The position numbers were made by a program, and so were the translations under genes. From an uncultured Porphyromonadaceae bacterium (GTDB lineage Bacteria > Bacteroidota > Bacteroidia > Bacteroidales > Muribaculaceae), in assembly GCA_902470475.1 (NCBI GenBank), contig CABRGT010000053.1, positions 1-13,057 of the forward strand: a DNA stretch of 13,057 bases, read 5' to 3'. Shown piece after piece: positions 1-6,419 of this stretch. The notes beneath the pieces are model-generated. The model did not search any database and was not told the DNA's origin. It saw only the letters and a program-made list of their open reading frames with translations. How positions within the stretch are numbered: position 1 is the first letter of the stretch; every line of letters begins with the position of its first letter.

Positions 1-42
1 CGATGGTACTGCGAAAGTGGGAGAGTAGGTAACCGCCCCCTA
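1..42 (+). rRNA. rrf: 5S ribosomal RNA, 3' end (partial)
   Basis: The first ~40 bases match the 3' part of bacterial 5S rRNA: GATGGTACTGCG, a GAAA turn, then GTGGGAGAGTAGGT (the loop E and helix IV region) and the closing 3' strand ACCGCCCCCT. The 5' two thirds of the gene lie outside the window, so the pairing of the terminal helix cannot be checked and the exact 3' end is uncertain by a few bases. The strong terminator immediately downstream fits the end of an rRNA operon on the + strand. The 16S and 23S genes would lie to the left. Confidence 0.85.
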
Positions 43-46
43 TTAC

Positions 47-87
47 GAGCGCCCCGAGGAATCCGATTCCCCGGGGCGCTCTCTTTG
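47..87 (+). terminator. Rho-independent terminator of the rRNA operon
   Basis: GAGCGCCCCG (47-56) pairs perfectly with CGGGGCGCTC (72-81). After one mismatch the stem continues with GGAAT (58-62) against ATTCC (66-70), closing on a CCG loop. The U-rich tail TCTTT follows at 82-86. A 15-bp GC-rich stem a few bases after the 5S end is a typical rrn terminator. Confidence 0.9.
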
Positions 88-111
88 TATAGATGGCTAT
101 GTACAAGGACA

Positions 112-284
112 GCAGGCGTCTCGCCTGCGCACAGGCCAATAGACAAACTCGCTTCGCACAGGGAAAGCAGGCTTCTCACCTGCGTCTACGCTACGTACTA
201 TGAAAGGCTGGGGGAAGGCGTCTCCCCAGCGCAATGTATTCCAATGAATGATGGATCTGCTTGCGGGTCACGTCTCTACCGCAA
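112..284. repeat. Cluster of four hairpins sharing a CGTCTC-like core
   Basis: Four short inverted repeats lie in tandem. Copy 1 (112-128) is GCAGGCG-TCT-CGCCTGC, a perfect 7-bp stem. Copy 2 (167-183) has stem GCAGG/CCTGC and matches copy 1 at 15 of 17 bases. Copy 3 (208-229) has stem CTGGGG/CCCCAG. Copy 4 (261-284) has stem TTGCGG/CCGCAA. Each carries a CGTCTC or CTTCTC core near the loop, while the stem sequence differs between copies and still pairs. From general knowledge, sequences of the type AGGCGTCTCGCCTGC recur as dispersed palindromic elements in several bacterial phyla. A reading frame through the cluster would give a roughly 70-residue peptide with GVSPA-like phrases that come from the repeat itself, so I do not call it a gene. 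Function is unknown. Confidence 0.6.
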
Positions 285-464
285 ATTGATTGTTTAAATG
301 ATTTGGTATTTGTTTTCTGTCTGCAACACCTGGAGCGGTATTTTGCGCAGCTGACTAGCCTGTTCATAGCCGAGGTATAGGCTGCAAGCCCTCACGGATA
401 GCACGGCATCGTGATAAATGTAGGAGTGCCCGATATTTCTGTTCGTGAATGTTTTGATAACAGA
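285..464. other. Intergenic stretch with no recognised feature
   Basis: This is the space between the hairpin cluster and the 3' end of the antiporter gene, where transcription from the rRNA operon and from the - strand genes converges. I see no convincing ORF, RNA gene or strong terminator for the antiporter transcript. Only weak inverted repeats are present, such as CACG/CGTG and AGCCT/AGGCT around 357-412. Confidence 0.5.
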
Positions 465-1949
465 TTACGACGGATCGGAGGACTCTTTGAGAATGAGGAG
501 TGCGTCGCCCGGGTGAAGTTTGCGCTTGCCGTTGGGGACGATGTATTGTTCGTTCCTCTTGATCATGATTACGAGTGTGCCCGTAGGCAAGTTCATGTCG
601 CGCAGTGTGTTTCCTGCTGCGAGATGCTGTTCGGTGAGGTGCAGTGTCTCGAGCTTGTTCGTGTTCTCGTCGCTCAGTTCGATGCCGAAATCTTCATCGT
701 CGTGGCTTTCGGTGTTGACAAGGTTCAGTACCTTTGCCGACTTGATTACGGATGTACCTTGCAGAAGCAGCGAGATCAGTGTGATGAAAAACACTATGTT
801 GAAGATCTGAGACGATCCCTCGACCTGTGCTACCACCGGGTATGTAGCGAATATGATCGGTACAGCGCCGCGTAAACCCACCCAGGAGATGAACAGCTTG
901 GACTTACGTGATATTTTGCGGAATGGCAGCAGTGAGATGAAAACGCTTGCCGGTCGACCGATGATCATGATGAACAGGGCTATGATGATGGCGACGACAG
1001 ATGTCGACAGCATTTCATGGGGATTGACGAGTAGCCCCAGGATAAGGAACATGACTATTTGCGCGCACCAGGTGATAGCGTCCATGAACTTCGATATGCT
1101 GCGTCGGTGCGGAATCGGTGAGTTCCCGATGATGATGCCCGACAGATAGACAGCAAGATATCCGTTGCCGCCCAGGTCCTGGGTAAGTGTGAATGTGAAG
1201 AATACTGATGCCAGCAGAATTATGGAACTCATTGCCGTCGCCTGTCCGGCGTCTTCATTTCGGTTGCCGATGCGGCGGTAGATGCTGACCAGCCAGCGCG
1301 AGCCGTATCCCATGATGAAGCCGAAAGCCGTGCCGACGCCGAACTGCAGCCCGAGTTGCGCGAGAATTGCTCCCGCCGAGAGTGTCTTGTCGAGTTGTAT
1401 GGCCTCTATGAGAATTATGGTGAGCATATATGCCATCGGATCGTTGGATCCGCTTTCAAGTTCGAGAAGTGGCCGCAGATTGTGTTTAAGCTGGACTTTC
1501 TGCGATCCGAGAATACCGAAAACGGACGCTGAGTCGGTCGATGACATCGTGGCTGCGAGCAACACTGACGGCATCAGCGCAAAGTGTATGTTGGTCCATG
1601 GCAGACCTGAAAGCCAGAATATGAACAGTCCGGTGAAAAGAGTGGTGAGCAATACCCCCGCTGTGCTGAGGACAAGTCCGGGCGCTATCACGGGTCTGAT
1701 TGATGAGATGCTGGTCGACAGACCGCCGGAGTAGAGTATGATACACAATGCGATCATACCGATGAGTTGCGCCGAGTGGATATCGTCGAACTGGATCCCC
1801 ACGCCGTCGCAGCCGAATCCCATGCCGATGAGCAGGAATATAAGCAGCAGAGGCAGACCGGAGCGGTAAATCGACTTGCCTAATATGACTCCGACTATAA
1901 GAATGATCGAACCGATCAGGAGAATGTTTTCAGGACTGAACGATGACAT
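465..1949 (-). CDS. nhaP2: Potassium/proton antiporter, NhaP2/CvrA type (CPA1 family)
   Basis: This inner-membrane cation/proton exchanger of 494 residues probably moves K+ (or Na+) out against protons. Residues 1-405 are a chain of hydrophobic segments in the arrangement of the CPA1 Na+/H+ exchanger domain. Family motifs are clear: STDSASVFG (137-145), LESGSNDPMA (164-173, with the ion-site Asn-Asp pair) and SWVGLRGAVPI (355-365). An acidic linker (HDDEDFGIELSDEN, 416-429) leads to a soluble RCK_C/TrkA_C-like domain at about 435-490, a regulatory ligand-binding module in this group. The protein is shorter than E. coli CvrA (about 578 residues) and lacks that protein's far C-terminal part. 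It sits 75 bp downstream of valS with a terminator hairpin between, and I see no TAnnTTTG promoter of its own. Ion specificity cannot be read from the sequence. Confidence 0.9.
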   Translation of the reverse strand: MSSFSPENILLIGSIILIVGVILGKSIYRSGLPLLLIFLLIGMGFGCDGVGIQFDDIHSAQLIGMIALCIILYSGGLSTSISSIRPVIAPGLVLSTAGVLLTTLFTGLFIFWLSGLPWTNIHFALMPSVLLAATMSSTDSASVFGILGSQKVQLKHNLRPLLELESGSNDPMAYMLTIILIEAIQLDKTLSAGAILAQLGLQFGVGTAFGFIMGYGSRWLVSIYRRIGNRNEDAGQATAMSSIILLASVFFTFTLTQDLGGNGYLAVYLSGIIIGNSPIPHRRSISKFMDAITWCAQIVMFLILGLLVNPHEMLSTSVVAIIIALFIMIIGRPASVFISLLPFRKISRKSKLFISWVGLRGAVPIIFATYPVVAQVEGSSQIFNIVFFITLISLLLQGTSVIKSAKVLNLVNTESHDDEDFGIELSDENTNKLETLHLTEQHLAAGNTLRDMNLPTGTLVIMIKRNEQYIVPNGKRKLHPGDALLILKESSDPS

Positions 1950-1963
1950 AATGTAATGGTATA

Positions 1964-2010
1964 TAAATAAGAAACGTCCCCACGGCCGATTTGGTTCGGG
2001 AGTGGGGGCG
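1964..2010 (-). terminator. Terminator downstream of valS
   Basis: CGTCCCCAC (1975-1983) pairs with GTGGGGGCG (2002-2010) with one G-T wobble. An inner CCGA/TCGG (1986-1989 with 1996-1999) closes the hairpin. Read on the - strand, the stem is followed by the U-rich tail TTTCTTATTTAT. The element lies entirely between the valS stop and the antiporter start, so the antiporter needs read-through or a promoter I cannot recognise. Confidence 0.75.
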
Positions 2011-2024
2011 TGGGTAAGGTGTTA

Positions 2025-4721
2025 TCAGTGCTTGAGGGCGTCGCGGGTAGCGATGTTGGCCTGAAGTTTTGTCAGTGTGTCGGCCAGCTTTTTGCGTTCG
2101 CCTTCGACGACAGCCGCCGGAGCATTGTTGACGAACCGCTCGTTCGAGAGTTTCTTCTCGATCGAAGTCTTGAAACCCTGCAGGTATTCGATTTCTTTGT
2201 CGAGACGCGCTATCTCGGCATCTACGTCGATGGCTGCTGCCAGCGGGATGTTGAATTCGAGCGTGCCGACCAGGAACGAGGCTGCTGCCGCATCTTTCTG
2301 TGCGTCGGTATTGAGTTCGCCGACGTTGCCGAGTTTGACGACGATGTCGGCAACGCGTGCCGGAATCGATCCGATGACATTCAGCGTAAGCGTCTCTCGC
2401 GGCGAAATATTCTTTTTGGCGCGGACGGCGCGGATGCTGGTGATGATTTCCTTGGCCAGTGCGATGTCGTCGAGCAGCGAATTGTCGATGGCCTGGGGTA
2501 CAGGCATCTGGGCGTACATGATTGACTCACCTTCGCGGCGCTCGGTCAGATGCTGCCAGAGTTCTTCGGTGATGAACGGCATGAACGGATGGAGCAGGCG
2601 AAGCAGCTTGTCGAAGAATTCTGTAGTGGCCTTCATTGTAGCCTCATCCACCGGCTGACCGTAGGCCGGTTTGATCATTTCGAGATACCACGACGAGAAG
2701 TCGTCCCAGAACAGGCGGTAGATCGCCATGATAGCTTCGTTGAGGCGGAACTTGTCGAAAAGGTCGTTGATCTCCTCGACCGTTGCGTCTATGCGGGCGT
2801 TCATCCACTCGATTGCAAGTTTTGCCACCTGCGGTTGCGTGGCTGCGCTGTCGGCGTTCCAGCTCTTGAGCAGGCGGAAAGCATTCCAGATCTTGTTGCA
2901 GAAGTTGCGGCCTTGCTCGCAGAGGCGTTCGTCGAAGATTATATCGTTGCCTGCGGGCGCGGCCAGCATCATACCCATGCGCACGCCGTCGGCACCGAAC
3001 TTGTCTATCAGATCGAGCGGGTCAGGCGAATTGCCGAGCGACTTCGACATCTTGCGGCCGAGATTGTCGCGGACGATACCGGTGAAATATACATTCTTGA
3101 ACGGTTCCTTGCCTACATATTCGTATCCGGCCATGATCATGCGGGCGACCCAGAAGAAGATGATGTCGGGACCCGTTACGAGCGTGGCGGTGGGATAGTA
3201 GTAATTAATTTCTTCGTTTCCCGGATGGTTGATGCCGTCGAACAGCGTGATCGGCCATAGCCACGACGAGAACCACGTGTCGAGCGCGCCTTCGTCGCGG
3301 CGCAGATCGGCCGCCGTCAGTCCGCCGCAGCCTTCTATGGCCTGTACCTTGGCCAGAGCGGCCTCGGGAGTGGGCGCTACCGCGATCTCTTCCTGGCCGG
3401 TCGCGGGGTTCGTATAATAATAGGCCGGAATGCGGTGGCCCCACCAGAGCTGACGCGAGATGCACCAGTCCTGGATGTTCTCCAGCCAGTTGCGGTAAGT
3501 GGTCTTATACTTTTCAGGTACGAAGCGGATGATGTCATCGAGAACGGGCGATAGAGAGATGTCGGCGAAATGCTTCATCTTCACGAACCACTGCAGCGAC
3601 AGGCGCGGTTCGATCGCGACCTTTGTGCGCTCCGACAGCCCGACGTTGTTTACATAGTCTTCGACCTTTTCCATAAGTCCCGCCTCGGCAAGATCCTTTG
3701 CGATCTGCTTGCGGCAGTCGAAGCGGTCCATGCCTACGTACATTCCGGCGCATTCGGCTATGGTGGCATCGTCGTTGAAGATGTCTATCACTTCCAGATT
3801 GTGGGCCTTGCCCAGCATGTTGTCGTTCTTGTCGTGAGCCGGCGTGACTTTCAGACAGCCCGTGCCGAATTCTATGTCGACATAGCGGTCCTCGATTACC
3901 GGGATCACGCGGTTGACCAGAGGCACTACGACTTTGCGGCCGCTCAGCCAGCGGTTCTTCGGATCCTTCGGGTTGATGCACATTGCCGTGTCGCCCATGA
4001 TGGTCTCGGGACGCGTTGTGGCGACTACGGCATAGTAGCGGCCATTGTCGTCGACGTGGATCACCTCGCCTTCGGCTGCCTCAGCCGGAGCTGCTTCGCC
4101 GTCGGCCAGATAATAGCGCAGGTAATACAGTTTCGACTGTTCCTGCTCGAAGAATACCTCATCGTCGCTGATGGCGGTCAGGTTCTTCGGGTCCCAGTTG
4201 ACCATGCGCAGGCCGCGGTAGATCAGTCCCTTGTCGTAAAGATCGCAGAATACCTTCGTCACGGCCTCGTTGCGTGGCTCGTCCATGGTGAACGCCGTGC
4301 GGTCCCAGTCGCACGATGCACCGAGTTTGCGGAGCTGCTGCAGAATGATGCCGCCGTGCTTGCGGGTCCAGTCCCAGGCGTGTTCAAGGAACTGCTCGCG
4401 CGTCAGATCTGTCTTTTTGATGCCCTCGGCTGCCAGCTTGGCGATCACCTTGGTTTCGGTCGAGATCGACGCGTGGTCCGTGCCGGGCACCCACAGAGCA
4501 TTCTTACCCATCATACGTGCGCGGCGCACGAGGATATCCTGAATGGTATTGTTGAGCATGTGCCCCATGTGAAGGACGCCGGTGACGTTTGGCGGCGGGA
4601 TAACTATAGTGTAGGGCTCGCGTGCGTCGGGAGTGGAGTGGAACAGCTTGTGCTCCATCCAGTAGGCATACCATTTGTCTTCTACTTCGGAAGGATTGTA
4701 TACGGTGGGTAATTCGTTCAT
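2025..4721 (-). CDS. valS: Valyl-tRNA synthetase
   Basis: This cytosolic class I aminoacyl-tRNA synthetase of 898 residues charges tRNA-Val with valine and edits mischarged threonine. The ATP-binding HIGH motif appears as HMGH (51-54) after PPPNVTGVL. The editing (CP1) domain carries TTRPET (235-240) and GTGCLKVTPAHD (286-297). The KMSKS loop is exact (557-561). An anticodon-binding helical domain follows (about 630-790), and a C-terminal charged helical region (about 832-896, rich in Lys, Glu and Leu) is the usual tRNA-binding coiled coil. I chose the ATG at 4721, which begins MNELPTVYNP, because family proteins start here. The 24-codon upstream extension would run through the promoter. A housekeeping gene, probably transcribed on its own. 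Confidence 0.97.
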   Translation of the reverse strand: MNELPTVYNPSEVEDKWYAYWMEHKLFHSTPDAREPYTIVIPPPNVTGVLHMGHMLNNTIQDILVRRARMMGKNALWVPGTDHASISTETKVIAKLAAEGIKKTDLTREQFLEHAWDWTRKHGGIILQQLRKLGASCDWDRTAFTMDEPRNEAVTKVFCDLYDKGLIYRGLRMVNWDPKNLTAISDDEVFFEQEQSKLYYLRYYLADGEAAPAEAAEGEVIHVDDNGRYYAVVATTRPETIMGDTAMCINPKDPKNRWLSGRKVVVPLVNRVIPVIEDRYVDIEFGTGCLKVTPAHDKNDNMLGKAHNLEVIDIFNDDATIAECAGMYVGMDRFDCRKQIAKDLAEAGLMEKVEDYVNNVGLSERTKVAIEPRLSLQWFVKMKHFADISLSPVLDDIIRFVPEKYKTTYRNWLENIQDWCISRQLWWGHRIPAYYYTNPATGQEEIAVAPTPEAALAKVQAIEGCGGLTAADLRRDEGALDTWFSSWLWPITLFDGINHPGNEEINYYYPTATLVTGPDIIFFWVARMIMAGYEYVGKEPFKNVYFTGIVRDNLGRKMSKSLGNSPDPLDLIDKFGADGVRMGMMLAAPAGNDIIFDERLCEQGRNFCNKIWNAFRLLKSWNADSAATQPQVAKLAIEWMNARIDATVEEINDLFDKFRLNEAIMAIYRLFWDDFSSWYLEMIKPAYGQPVDEATMKATTEFFDKLLRLLHPFMPFITEELWQHLTERREGESIMYAQMPVPQAIDNSLLDDIALAKEIITSIRAVRAKKNISPRETLTLNVIGSIPARVADIVVKLGNVGELNTDAQKDAAAASFLVGTLEFNIPLAAAIDVDAEIARLDKEIEYLQGFKTSIEKKLSNERFVNNAPAAVVEGERKKLADTLTKLQANIATRDALKH

Positions 4722-4756
4722 TTTGTGGAAATGACAGATTGTTTGAAAATTTTTTG

Positions 4757-4787
4757 CAAAGTTACAAAAAATCCCCGACCCTGCCAA
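4757..4787 (-). promoter_or_regulatory. Bacteroidetes-type promoter of valS
   Basis: On the - strand, TTGG (4787-4784) is followed after 19 bp by TAACTTTG (4764-4757). This matches the -33/-7 arrangement (TTTG, 19-21 bp, TAnnTTTG) of the Bacteroidetes primary sigma factor. Transcription would begin near 4750, giving a leader of about 30 nt before the valS ATG. That is too short for an attenuator, and I see no T-box. The rest of the gap up to 4963 has no recognised feature. Confidence 0.75.
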
Positions 4788-4963
4788 CAGCAAATCATTC
4801 CTCGAGGCTTCGTTCAGATATTTTGCCTTTAAATCGGCAGGACCTCATACTCAATAAAGAATCAGTCTTTTCGATGGGCATAAATACACATTCTTTTTGC
4901 CGAAATTATTCATGATTCAATTGCTTACTGGTTCCTTTAATGATACGGGACCTTTGGGCGCAC

Positions 4964-5722
4964 TCAATGAGACAGTTCTTCGATTACGGCAACGGCCTCA
5001 GCCTGGTTTTCCTCCGAGGCTCCTGTCTTGGCAAACCTCACTATGCCATTCTTGTCGACCACGATAGTAAGGGGGAAACCTTCCTGCCTCACAAGGGCCA
5101 CCAGATCAGATGCTTCCTGGAGATGCGTCCATGTAAACCGATGTTGTGCTATGACCGAAAGGATTTCTTCCCTGTTATGTCGGGATGCTGAAAGAAAAAC
5201 TACATCGGGAAACTTTTCTTTCCATTCAGAGAGTATTGGCATTTCTCGTCTGCAAGGTCCGCACTCCGATTGCCATATGTTGATGACATATACCTTGTCT
5301 TTAAGTTTCTCATTATTCCACACATTCCCGTCAATGTCGGAATATTCAAACTCGACCAGAGGGTCTCCGACTTTAGCGCCGATTCCCTCATATACTCCGA
5401 CAGTCTGTGGCTTGCGGCCGTTATAGTCGCGGATTAGCTTGTCGGCATACTTGACGCGTTCGGCCGGAATTGCCCGGGCTACCATTGATTCCTCCATGAC
5501 ATATCCTTCGGGTAAGTAAACGCCTATGACCATTGCTCCTTCCGGATCTTTGAGTACAGCCATCGTTGAACCTCCGGGAATAAGTGATTTCGTAGGGACG
5601 GATTTATCAAAGAATAGACCGTCTACTATAGCGGCAGCTTGTACGAGGCTGTCGCCCGGAGTCTGGGAATAGATGTTCAGACAGCCGGCCAATGCTATGA
5701 GTATTGTTATGATATATTTCAT
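4964..5722 (-). CDS. Secreted or lipid-anchored TlpA/ResA-like thioredoxin-fold protein
   Basis: A 252-residue protein whose C-terminal half (about 115-252) is a TlpA/AhpC-TSA type thioredoxin domain. The active site reads WQSECGPCRRE with the redox pair C154 and C157, and the cis-proline loop is GFPLTI (P217). It probably reduces or shuttles disulfides outside the cytoplasm. The N-terminus is a signal peptide (MKYIITILIALAG) that ends in a possible lipobox LAGC with C14; a signal peptidase I cut near YSQ (18-20) is an alternative. Residues 21-115 form an N-terminal domain I cannot assign, without cysteines. I chose the ATG at 5722 because it starts the signal peptide directly. An in-frame ATG at 5755 would add 11 polar residues and overlaps the -7 box. 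Base composition is less GC-rich than the hut genes. The substrate is unknown. Confidence 0.85.
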   Translation of the reverse strand: MKYIITILIALAGCLNIYSQTPGDSLVQAAAIVDGLFFDKSVPTKSLIPGGSTMAVLKDPEGAMVIGVYLPEGYVMEESMVARAIPAERVKYADKLIRDYNGRKPQTVGVYEGIGAKVGDPLVEFEYSDIDGNVWNNEKLKDKVYVINIWQSECGPCRREMPILSEWKEKFPDVVFLSASRHNREEILSVIAQHRFTWTHLQEASDLVALVRQEGFPLTIVVDKNGIVRFAKTGASEENQAEAVAVIEELSH

Positions 5723-5752
5723 GATAGTGGTGGTTTTTAGCTTATTCGGTCG

Positions 5753-5760
5753 CAAAGTTA
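5753..5760 (-). promoter_or_regulatory. -7 promoter box of the thioredoxin-like gene
   Basis: TAACTTTG on the - strand is identical to the valS -7 box, about 30 bp upstream of the chosen ATG. No TTG lies at the usual 19-21 bp distance. The nearest, inside the palindrome at 5786-5784, is 23 bp away. The weak -33 suggests a promoter that relies on an activator or is poorly active by default. Confidence 0.6.
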
Positions 5761-5779
5761 TGTATAATTCCTCAGTTTG

Positions 5780-5799
5780 TTCTCAACATATGTTGAGAA
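5780..5799. promoter_or_regulatory. Perfect 20-bp palindrome, candidate operator
   Basis: TTCTCAACATATGTTGAGAA is a perfect inverted repeat with no spacer, centred between 5789 and 5790. It begins 20 bp upstream of the -7 box of the thioredoxin-like gene and covers its -33 region. Its centre falls roughly 40 bp upstream of the expected transcription start. The symmetry fits a dimeric transcription factor. The regulator is unknown. Confidence 0.6.
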
Positions 5800-5920
5800 A
5801 AGCCGTGGATTTAATAATATTTAAGGCGTCCCGCATGTTCATGCTGCGCGTGTATCGAAACCCACCATGTCGCTTATGGAAGAAAAAATTTGTGCATCCC
5901 CCAAAAAAATCAAATAATAC

Positions 5921-5951
5921 TTGCGTAAATATAATTATAATTGTAATTTTG
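5921..5951 (+). promoter_or_regulatory. Orphan + strand promoter
   Basis: TTG (5921-5923) is followed after 20 bp by TAATTTTG (5944-5951), a close match to the Bacteroidetes -33/-7 consensus, set in AT-rich DNA. Transcription would start around 5956. The first transcribed bases can form a small hairpin, TGATT (5958-5962) with AATCA (5967-5971). No credible ORF follows on the + strand before the convergent hut operon ends at 6409, so the product, if any, would be a non-coding RNA or an antisense transcript into hutI. Confidence 0.55.
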
Positions 5952-6408
5952 CAGCGTTGATTACAAAATCATCAATCTTTACTTAATCTAACAGGCGAAA
6001 ACCAGTCAACTATAGTATTTAATCTTTTAAACCTTTTCAAATCTCTTAGCAAACACACTTCAGGTGCCTACGCGGCTCCACGTCAGTCAGACCGACGAAA
6101 AGCAAATTATCCCGACAAAAACATCAATCTTCAAAAATTCCATGTATCCCATTTAGCCAAAGACCGTCCAATCCTCTCTTTATCCTGACTCCCTCATAAT
6201 TCCTGACTTTTCCAAATCTATCAATATCAAACCTTCAATACATGATATAGTCCCCTCCCTTAGGGACCCATGCGCCCCACGCCTCGACAGCATCCGTAAA
6301 GACCGATCAAATCAAGTAATCAACCTGTAAAAAAAGCGCACATTGACATCGCGGAAACATAAATTGCCCTTCCGCTACAACATACAGTCCATTTATTTAT
6401 TGGGTACT
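5952..6408. other. Non-coding region, very poor in G on the + strand
   Basis: No ORF of useful length is present on either strand. Between 6121 and 6300 the + strand has about 61 C and 17 G by hand count, so the - strand is purine-rich, as coding strands often are. On the - strand, a stop-bounded stretch of 23 codons (6306 down to 6238) ends in DAVEAWGAWVPKGGDYIMY and a TGA. This reads like the C-terminal tail of a protein but has no start or body. The region could be a decayed gene, a long 3' untranslated region or an RNA locus. A small inverted repeat GTCCC/GGGAC sits at 6250-6267. Confidence 0.4.
6329..6375 (-). terminator. Possible terminator of the hut operon
   Basis: On the - strand a stem GCGGAA/TTCCGC (6375-6370 with 6356-6351) with a 13-nt loop is followed 15 nt later by a run of seven T (6335-6329). 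The distance between stem and T-run is larger than in a classical intrinsic terminator, and I see no good stem directly next to the T-run. It is nevertheless the only candidate shortly after the hutI stop. Confidence 0.4.
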
Positions 6409-6419
6409 TTATTGGGTAC
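6396..6419. repeat. 12-bp perfect tandem repeat across the hutI stop codon
   Basis: TTTATTGGGTAC occurs twice back to back (6396-6407 and 6408-6419). On the - strand each unit contains CCAATAA, so the hutI stop TAA (6411-6409) is followed exactly four codons later by a second in-frame TAA (6399-6397). A small duplication by slippage is the simplest explanation. Confidence 0.8.

Noticed and set aside
85..297. A 70-codon + strand reading frame after the 5S terminator
   Set aside because: Its sequence is made largely of translated copies of the hairpin repeat (GVSPA-like phrases). There is no promoter of its own and no family resemblance.
3570..4712. Very long + strand open frame (380 codons) antisense to valS
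   Set aside because: It is a shadow of the GC-rich codon use of valS, which has every family motif on the other strand. The antisense product resembles nothing I know.
4722..4793. A longer valS with 24 extra N-terminal residues
   Set aside because: The extension would be encoded across the -7 box and the expected transcription start, and the family begins at MNELP-like sequences.
4780..4841. Inverted pair CCTGCC/GGCAGG as a terminator for the thioredoxin-like gene
   Set aside because: The arms are 50 bp apart, overlap the valS promoter and have no T-run.
4722..4960. T-box or other tRNA-sensing leader upstream of valS
   Set aside because: The promoter sits about 30 nt before the start codon, leaving no room, and no T-box sequence or terminator stem is visible.
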